Shown: piece after piece, positions 57,906 to 64,000 of the stretch
Layout: each line of letters opens with the position of its first letter
Position numbering within the stretch: the first letter of the stretch is position 1
Assembly (NCBI GenBank): GCA_001543395.1
Contig: LPNG01000003.1
Location: forward strand, 26,027 to 90,026
Reading direction: 5' to 3'
Origin: Candidatus Alcium sp. F082
GTDB taxonomy: Bacteria; Bacteroidota; Bacteroidia; Bacteroidales; F082
Length of the DNA: 64,000 nucleotides
Notes under the pieces: generated by a model
Told to the model about the DNA's origin: nothing
The model's database searches: none
Seen by the model: the letters and a program-made list of their open reading frames with translations, nothing else
Position numbers and translations under genes: made by a program

Positions 57906-58418
57906 TCACCCAATCGGATCCCCGCAAAACGCTTTCCGTTTGCAGGCCTTGCAGTGCTTGCCCATCCAAACTTCATCGAATTGGTTCATGGCTTGCTCGA
58001 CCAATTCGGGGTTGTCGGTGAGGATTCCGGCCTCGAAGTTGCGCGTACCATCGCCTTTCATGCCGATACCTGCGCCAGTAAGGTTGGCGCTACCGATGTA
58101 GGCTGCCTGTCCGTCAAAGACCAAGATCTTGAAATGCACCCTCGGACAAAGCACCCTCTCCAAACCATCAAACAAGGCTGGATATTTGTCGAAGTCCTCA
58201 CGAAACGCTGGGCCTGGCTCCTTGGCATGGATGAGCCGCACTTCAATGCCCTTTTTGATGAGTCCTGCCAAAACCGCAAGAAATGGCTTCGTTTGAGAGC
58301 CTACCTTGACATACAGGTCTTTGATGTCGGCGGTGCCAATCCAGAGGCTGCGCTTGACCTTGGGGACTCGGGCAAGGACTTCGGTGTAATGGGCAGAATC
58401 GGTGATGAGTTTCAACAT
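57906..58418 (-). CDS. Phospholipase D-like domain protein (single HKD), array unit 6
   Basis: VHFKILVFDGQAAYIGSANLTGAGIG; C-terminal CKACKRKAFCGDP. Confidence 0.8.
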   Translation of the reverse strand: MLKLITDSAHYTEVLARVPKVKRSLWIGTADIKDLYVKVGSQTKPFLAVLAGLIKKGIEVRLIHAKEPGPAFREDFDKYPALFDGLERVLCPRVHFKILVFDGQAAYIGSANLTGAGIGMKGDGTRNFEAGILTDNPELVEQAMNQFDEVWMGKHCKACKRKAFCGDPIG

Positions 58419-58491
58419 GGAAGTGTTGTTTGTTTAGTAATGCAAAAATAGCATAAGTTTCTGGAATGTGTAGGTCGTGGTTGCTGTTTTC

Positions 58492-58536
58492 CGCTGCAAA
58501 GAAAAAGGAAGCCTGTGCCGAATCTCAGCACAAGTC
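58492..58536 (-). promoter_or_regulatory. Array element C6 (terminal copy)
   Basis: cgctgcaaagaaaaaggaagcctgtgccgaatctcagcacaagtct; the left arm is conserved, the other arm has diverged. Confidence 0.8.
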
Positions 58537-58593
58537 TGAAAAAGTGTGCTATTTTTATGTACAACCGAAAGTTTTCTATATTTGCAATGTATT

Positions 58594-60408
58594 ATGCACA
58601 AATCTTTATTATTCATATGGCTTCTGCTCTTCGCCACTGCCTGCGCTCGCGTGCCATCTGTAGAATGGACCGAAGGCGCAGCAGAGTCCGACGGTCGTGC
58701 CTTGCATACCCTTGTGCTGCACGATATGCCCGAAGGGTCGCGCGTGTGGTTCCAAGAGCTTTTCGACGGCAAGACCTCTATGGAGGGACCCACGATGAAC
58801 CATTATCAGGGAACCTCGTGGTACATCGACATCCCTGAAAGCGGAACGGTTACCTTGAAGTATTACGGTCGCCCGTTGCCAAGGCATTCCTGGGCCCCCG
58901 AGGCCTTTGTCCTGCAGCAACAGGGGCGAGCCGACATTCCGATGGAAGTGCGATATCATTTTTTGGAGCATCCTAAAACTGAAAACAACGAAGGAAGTTT
59001 TGTTAGTGACTATGTACTCCAGCCTGCCGACATCATCCCGCAAGTTAGTGCGGTGATATACGGTACCGAACCTATGGAAAGGATAGATATTCTTCCTTCA
59101 CGTCCTGAGGGTTGGTACCGAATCACGATAGGAGAGGAGGGTGAACCTCAAGTGGAATCCTACGACGCAGACGGTGCTTTTTATGCACAAGTCACACTAG
59201 AAAAGTTGCCACAACCTCTACAGCCCATGACCATCGAGGACTGGCCTGATTACGCTTACCGTGGCTTTATGCTTGATGTGGTGCGCGACTTCCGCACGGT
59301 GGACGAGGTGCTCGAAATCATCGATTTGATGGCTTCATGGAAACTCAACACACTGCATTTCCATATTGCCGATGACGAGTCCTGGTGCTTGGAAATCAAG
59401 GATTTTCCGGAACTGACCGATTTTGGTGCCCACCATGCGCTGCCAGATTGGAATTTGCAGGAAACCTGCGCGTTAAAGCCATCCGCCAATGGAAAAATTG
59501 GCAATACCTCTTTTTATACGGCGGAGGAATACAAGCGGATTCTCCGCTATGCTTGGGACCGCCGCATCCGTGTGATTCCCGAGTTCGACACGCCTGGCCA
59601 TTCCCGGGCTTCCATCAAGGCGATGCAGGCCTACGAGCGGCGCACGGGCGACAGCAGTTTCCGCCTGCAAGACCCTGCGGACACTTCGCGTTATTGGTCG
59701 GCACAAGACTTCACAGATAATGTGTTGAGCGTTTATTTGCCGAGTGTTTATAAGTTTTACGGTGCTGTTTTCGACGAGGTCATCCGTTTGCATAGGGAAG
59801 CAGGCGTGCCACTTCCTGCCATCCATATCGGTGGCGACGAGGTGCCAGAAGGGGCGTGGTCGGGTCGCGACCGCCACGAGATGAAAGAAATCTTTATTAA
59901 CGGCATGCTCGACCTTGCCGAAGCACGCGGCATCCGCCTGGCAGGCTGGGAAGACATCGCCAAAGGGTTGGAGCCTGAAACACAAGAGAGACTCAAAAAC
60001 TCACTCTATTTCATCAATGTATGGAACACCGAAGGCATCGAAGGTTTTCCCGTGGTGCTCTCTCCAGCAGCCTACACCTATCTGGATCTGGCCTATAGTG
60101 ATGCTCTCGAAGAAATCGGCCTGTCGTGGGCTGGCTATGTCGATGAGCGCAAGACTTTTGCTTTGAATCCCAATGATTACAAAGGCGACATCATCGGCGT
60201 GCAGGCGCAATTGTGGTCGTCGCAACTGCGCAGTTTTGAGGATGCCACTTACCAGATGCTTCCCAAGGGTCTTGGCGTGGCGGAAAGGGGATGGAACGCT
60301 GAGGAAAATGAACCTTTTGAAACCGCATTCAACCGTTTCTATAGCATCATCGTAGCTCGAGAAATGCCAGAGTGGGAGAGAAAGGGGTATGTCTTTAAGA
60401 AAAGATAG
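58594..60408 (+). CDS. Glycoside hydrolase family 20 beta-N-acetylhexosaminidase lipoprotein
   Basis: Lipobox FATACAR; RGFMLDVVRDFRTVDEVLEIIDLMASWKLNTLHFHIADDESW, IHIGGDEVPEGAW. Confidence 0.92.
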   Translation: MHKSLLFIWLLLFATACARVPSVEWTEGAAESDGRALHTLVLHDMPEGSRVWFQELFDGKTSMEGPTMNHYQGTSWYIDIPESGTVTLKYYGRPLPRHSWAPEAFVLQQQGRADIPMEVRYHFLEHPKTENNEGSFVSDYVLQPADIIPQVSAVIYGTEPMERIDILPSRPEGWYRITIGEEGEPQVESYDADGAFYAQVTLEKLPQPLQPMTIEDWPDYAYRGFMLDVVRDFRTVDEVLEIIDLMASWKLNTLHFHIADDESWCLEIKDFPELTDFGAHHALPDWNLQETCALKPSANGKIGNTSFYTAEEYKRILRYAWDRRIRVIPEFDTPGHSRASIKAMQAYERRTGDSSFRLQDPADTSRYWSAQDFTDNVLSVYLPSVYKFYGAVFDEVIRLHREAGVPLPAIHIGGDEVPEGAWSGRDRHEMKEIFINGMLDLAEARGIRLAGWEDIAKGLEPETQERLKNSLYFINVWNTEGIEGFPVVLSPAAYTYLDLAYSDALEEIGLSWAGYVDERKTFALNPNDYKGDIIGVQAQLWSSQLRSFEDATYQMLPKGLGVAERGWNAEENEPFETAFNRFYSIIVAREMPEWERKGYVFKKR

Positions 60409-60416
60409 CCTCGTTA

Positions 60417-61304
60417 TTACTCTTTATATCTAATCCGATAATAATCTAATACACCTTTGAAGCTGTCTTGCGCTGTGAGGCAAGTGTCACGCAAATAGCC
60501 GTTGATGTTGCCCCAATTTTGAATGCCACGGTAATAGAACAAGCGTAAATCATCAGTGATGATGAACGGCACGATATTCGACTGCAAGCATTGCCAAAAC
60601 ATTATTAGTCTACCGACACGTCCGTTGCCGTCTTGGAAGGGATGGATTCGCTCAAACCGTACGTGGAAATCCAAAATATCGTCAAACTGGATTTTCTGAA
60701 TGGCATGGTAAGTGGCAAGCAAGGCCTTCATCTTTTTGTGCACTTCTTCGGGTTGGGCGGTTTCTTCTTCTCCTACGGCATTGGCCAAACGTTTATAGTC
60801 ACCCACTGCAAACCATGGCTTATTGCTGTCGGAAGTGTTGGTTTTCAGTATCAGATGTAGTTGTTTGATGTGTGTTTCTGTGATCTTGTCGGTGGCGTGG
60901 TCAATGACATAGTCGATGCAACGGAAATGGTTGACGGTCTCCATGATATCGTCGATGCGCGTATTTTCGGAGGTGATGCCCAAGGTGTTGGTCTCGAAAA
61001 TGTAGCGTGTCTGTTCTTTGGTCAGGCGACTGCCCTCAATATGATTGGAATTGTAGGTCAGATCAATCTGGGTGCGATGATAGATGCCGCCTTTCATCCG
61101 CATTTCCTTTTGTTCACGCAAAGCTGCAAGCAAAGGCGGCATTTTCCTTTTGCTTCGTCGGGGCAAGTCGGCATCGGCAGGAATGTTCCATGTTTTTCCT
61201 GTCAGAAAAGCGCCTTCTATCTTTCCCGTAGCGCAATAGTTACGAGCAGTACGCTCACTAATGCCATATTTTTCGGCAAACTGATTGACTGAAATATAAT
61301 CCAT
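60417..61304 (-). CDS. HTH-Fic family protein
   Basis: N-terminal HTH FAEKYGISERTARNYCATGKIEGAF; Fic core HVRFERIHPFQDGNGRVGRLIMFW. Confidence 0.92.
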   Translation of the reverse strand: MDYISVNQFAEKYGISERTARNYCATGKIEGAFLTGKTWNIPADADLPRRSKRKMPPLLAALREQKEMRMKGGIYHRTQIDLTYNSNHIEGSRLTKEQTRYIFETNTLGITSENTRIDDIMETVNHFRCIDYVIDHATDKITETHIKQLHLILKTNTSDSNKPWFAVGDYKRLANAVGEEETAQPEEVHKKMKALLATYHAIQKIQFDDILDFHVRFERIHPFQDGNGRVGRLIMFWQCLQSNIVPFIITDDLRLFYYRGIQNWGNINGYLRDTCLTAQDSFKGVLDYYRIRYKE

Positions 61305-61406
61305 TTATCGGCAAGTTTTCTCTCAAATCCGCTGCAAAGATAGTGATTTTTGCCGATAACGGCAAGATTTATGCAAATAGCACTCAATTTTTGCCGTTAT
61401 CGGCAA
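61305..61406 (-). promoter_or_regulatory. Fic promoter with paired palindromic operators
   Basis: TTGCCGATAACGGCAA (61350-61365) and its reverse complement TTGCCGTTATCGGCAA (61391-61406); half-site TTATCGGCAA at 61305-61314; -7 region ATCTTTGCAGCGG. Confidence 0.8.
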
Positions 61407-61418
61407 ACTTTAAGAGTA

Positions 61419-61676
61419 TTATTCCCATTCGATAATCCATTTTTGGATTTCCTTCACCCGTTGCGCGTATTTCTCCAACTGTCCCTCGATGAAGTCGTCG
61501 CTGTATTTGCGGTCGCAGAAGCCGTTGCCACGGGCCACGTAGTCGTCGTCTTCGAGAGAACTGAAAACCTCTTCGTAGTTCTCCAAGTATTGCTTGTTGT
61601 CGGATAGGAGCCTTTGCAAGTCCTCAAGGTCGGCCTCAAAGTGCTCGCCGGTGGAAAAGGTGAATCGCTTTTTCAT
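61419..61676 (-). CDS. Small hypothetical acidic protein (85 aa)
   Basis: Intact ORF MKKRFTFSTGEHFEADLEDLQRLLSDNKQYLENYEEVF directly upstream of the ABC transporter stop. Confidence 0.5.
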   Translation of the reverse strand: MKKRFTFSTGEHFEADLEDLQRLLSDNKQYLENYEEVFSSLEDDDYVARGNGFCDRKYSDDFIEGQLEKYAQRVKEIQKWIIEWE

Positions 61677-61681
61677 GGCTT

Positions 61682-63514
61682 TTATCCAATCGATTGCAAG
61701 TCGGTAAGTTTCTTGTAGACGCCACCGAGGGCGATCAAGTCGTCGTGCTTGCCGCGCTCGATGATTTGGCCTTTCTGTAACACCACGATTTCATCGGCGT
61801 ATTGGATGGTCGACAGGCGGTGGGCGATGACAATGGAGGTGCGCTGGCTCATCACCTTCGACAAGGCGTCCTGCACCAATCGCTCGCTTTCGGTGTCCAA
61901 TGAAGAGGTGGCTTCATCCAAGATGAGGATGGGCGGGTTCTTCAACACGGCACGGGCAATGCTCAAGCGCTGGCGTTGGCCACCAGAGAGGTTCATGCCT
62001 CGGTCGCCGATACGGGTGTCGTAGCCGTGTTCTAACTCCATGATGAACTCATGCGCGTTGGCGATTTTGGCGGCTTCGATGACCTGTTCCTTAGAGACGT
62101 CCTTCATGCCAAAGGCAATGTTATTAAACACGGTGTCGTTGAAGAGGATGGCGTCTTGTGAGACGATGCCCATCAGGCCGCGCAGGTCGCTGATTTTGTA
62201 GTCGCGGATGTCATGGCCGTCGACGCGGACCGAGCCTTCATTGATATCATAGAAGCGTGGCAATAAGTCGGCCATGGTCGACTTGCCACCACCGCTCTCG
62301 CCGACGAGGGCGACGAATTTGCCTTTCGGAATCTTTAAGTCAATGCCCTTCAGAACCTCGTCCTTGCCATAGCTGAAATGCACGTCTTTGTATTCGATAC
62401 AATCCTTGAAGTCTTTGATCTCCAAAGCGTTGTCCTTTTCGGTGATGACTTCCTCGGCATCTAGGATCTCGAAGATGCGTTCCGCTGAAGCAATGCCTTT
62501 CTGCACGTTGTAGTAGCCTTGCGAGAACGACTTGGCCGGGGAGATGATTTGCGAGAACACCACCACGTAACTGATGAAACTGCCTGCGTCGATGTGGTTG
62601 CTGCCGCCCAAAATCAAGGTGCCGCCGAACCACAGCACGAGGATGACGACCATGGACGACAAAAACTCGCTCATTGGCGAACTCATGTCGCGTTTGCGGT
62701 GGATGCCACGCAGCACCTTGGTGTAGTCGCTGTTTTGTTCCTCGAATTTGTCCTCAGAATATTGTATTGCGTTGAAAGCCTTGATGATACGTAGTCCAGA
62801 GATGGTCTCTTCCACGGTGGAGATGATGCCCGCCAGTTTGGTCTGTCCCTCTTTCGACTCTTTCTTCAGCATCTTGCCGACCTTGCCGATGAGCAGTCCC
62901 GCGATGGGCAAAACGAGGATGACGAAGAGCGTCAACCTCGGGCTGAGTGTGACCATGAAGAGGAAGAAGAATAAGATGGTCAGCGGGTCTTTGATGAGCA
63001 TCTCCAAGTAGTTCAGAATCGAGACCTCGACTTCCTGCACATCCGTGGTGATGCGGGCTATGGTGTCGCCTTTCTGGCGGCTGTGGTAGAAGGAGAGGGG
63101 CAGGATGAGGATTTTGTTGTAGACATCGCGGCGCAGGTCGTGGACAGCGCCCACGCGCACGTTGGCCATGAAGAAACAGGCGAAGAAGCGTCCCAAGTTG
63201 CGGAAGAAGAAGGCCACGACAAGCAACAGGCACATGAATATCAAGGCTTGGTGTTTGCCTCCACTGGCGATGAGGTTGCTCATGAACCAGTTGAGATAGC
63301 CCATCAGCCACTCGGACGTGAGGGCGAACTCGGGCTTGGCCACGACTTCCACCGCGCCTTCCTTGAAGAGCAGGTTGAGGAAAGGCCCGACAAGTGCAAA
63401 GCTGAACAACGAGAAGAAAATGGCCATCAAGTTGAAGACCAGATTCAAGACGATGCTGCCCCAGTAGGGCTTGACGTAGGTGAGAACGCGGGAGAAAGTC
63501 TTTTGCTTGGCCAT
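61682..63514 (-). CDS. ABC transporter ATP-binding/permease protein (MsbA-like)
   Basis: TM domain plus LVGESGGGKSTMADLLPRFYD, NLSGGQRQRLSIARAVLKNPPILILDEATSSLD. Confidence 0.93.
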   Translation of the reverse strand: MAKQKTFSRVLTYVKPYWGSIVLNLVFNLMAIFFSLFSFALVGPFLNLLFKEGAVEVVAKPEFALTSEWLMGYLNWFMSNLIASGGKHQALIFMCLLLVVAFFFRNLGRFFACFFMANVRVGAVHDLRRDVYNKILILPLSFYHSRQKGDTIARITTDVQEVEVSILNYLEMLIKDPLTILFFFLFMVTLSPRLTLFVILVLPIAGLLIGKVGKMLKKESKEGQTKLAGIISTVEETISGLRIIKAFNAIQYSEDKFEEQNSDYTKVLRGIHRKRDMSSPMSEFLSSMVVILVLWFGGTLILGGSNHIDAGSFISYVVVFSQIISPAKSFSQGYYNVQKGIASAERIFEILDAEEVITEKDNALEIKDFKDCIEYKDVHFSYGKDEVLKGIDLKIPKGKFVALVGESGGGKSTMADLLPRFYDINEGSVRVDGHDIRDYKISDLRGLMGIVSQDAILFNDTVFNNIAFGMKDVSKEQVIEAAKIANAHEFIMELEHGYDTRIGDRGMNLSGGQRQRLSIARAVLKNPPILILDEATSSLDTESERLVQDALSKVMSQRTSIVIAHRLSTIQYADEIVVLQKGQIIERGKHDDLIALGGVYKKLTDLQSIG

Positions 63515-63552
63515 AGGCGTTGGTTTGCTCTTATCTCAAACGCGGTTTCCGC

Positions 63553-64000
63553 TCAATAATTGTATCCCGTGTAATTCTCCGGCGTGATGGCCGCCAGTTC
63601 CGCCTTGATTTTCTCGCTCACAGGCAATCCCTTGATGAACTCATCAATGGCGGCCTTGTCAATGTGCTTGTTGGTGCGGGTAAGGCCTTTCAGTAGTTCG
63701 TAGGCACCTTCCACCTGCTCGCGGCGGAGGATGGTCTGGATGGCTTCGGCCACCACGGCGTAGTTCTGCTGCAGGTCTTGGCGAATCTTGTCCTCGTTGA
63801 GCAGGAGTTTGTCTAAGCCCTTCATCAACGACTTGAGCGCAATCAAGGTATGTGCAATTGGCACGCCGATGTTGCGGGTGACGGTGGAGTCGGTGAGGTC
63901 GCGCTGCAGGCGGCTGATGGGCAGCTTGGTGCTGAGGAAGGTGAGCACGGCGTTGGCCATGCCGAGGTTGCCTTCGGCGTTCTCGAAGTCAATGGGGTTT
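63553..64000 (-). CDS. purB: Adenylosuccinate lyase, C-terminal part (truncated by window edge)
   Basis: NPIDFENAEGNLGMANAVLTFLSTKLPISRLQRDLTDSTVTRNIGVPIAHTLIALKSL. Confidence 0.9.
   Translation of the reverse strand, partial: NPIDFENAEGNLGMANAVLTFLSTKLPISRLQRDLTDSTVTRNIGVPIAHTLIALKSLMKGLDKLLLNEDKIRQDLQQNYAVVAEAIQTILRREQVEGAYELLKGLTRTNKHIDKAAIDEFIKGLPVSEKIKAELAAITPENYTGYNY

Noticed and set aside
52353-58536. CRISPR array
   Set aside because: The six repeats are hundreds to thousands of bp apart with ORFs between them, not 30-40 bp spacers.
52353-58536. Array elements are just rho-independent terminators of the preceding genes
   Set aside because: C6 has no co-directional gene upstream, the loop and flanks are conserved, and the box is 16-74 bp from the downstream start codon. 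A terminator role in addition is still possible.
51795-58540. Classical integron cassette array
   Set aside because: No integrase gene in the window and the elements lack recognisable RYYYAAC/GTTRRRY attC core sites. Kept only as a cassette-like hypothesis.
1-64000. tRNA, rRNA, tmRNA or RNase P genes
   Set aside because: Scanned by eye for T-loop GGTTCGAATCC-type and rRNA signatures and found none. An Infernal/tRNAscan run would be decisive.
1-64000. Insertion sequence or prophage
   Set aside because: No transposase, integrase, terminase or capsid-like ORFs recognised; the repeats present are short palindromes.

Overview
The window looks like chromosomal DNA from a Bacteroidota member, probably Bacteroidales. 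The support is type IX secretion (T9SS) genes, T9SS C-terminal sorting domains, TAnnTTTG-type -7 promoter boxes and many Bacteroidota-type lipoproteins. Left of about 45 kb it is mostly core and housekeeping genes: anmK, murF, a gldJ-like gene, two tandem porU-like genes, porV, Hsp20, MFS, DMT, TrmH, a Ca/Na antiporter, YggS, ffh, folD, an OmpA/PD40 protein, rhomboid, gcvT, a Cthe_2159-like protein and a UvrA-like protein. From 45.4 to 58.4 kb every gene is on the minus strand, and 49-58.4 kb is an accessory block rich in nuclease-like, Fic-like, WYL and orphan genes. The most unusual signal is in that block. Six near-identical ~46-bp intergenic elements (consensus CGCTGCAAAGAAAACAAAAGCCTGTGCCGAATTNNNGCACAGGCTT, + strand) lie in the same orientation upstream of six separate one- or two-gene units at 51.8-58.5 kb. 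Each has a conserved hairpin fused to a promoter-like TTTGCAGCG box, so the block resembles a promoter-carrying gene-cassette array with no recombinase visible in the window. Other notable signals: a tandem, overlapping porU pair; a palindromic repeat read in two different frames inside one ORF6N gene; triplicated promoter/inverted-repeat units upstream of an AAA ATPase; paired palindromic operators upstream of an HTH-Fic gene; and several different REP-like palindromes. No rRNA, tRNA, CRISPR array, transposase or integrase was recognised. All family assignments were made by eye from the translations, with no database search.
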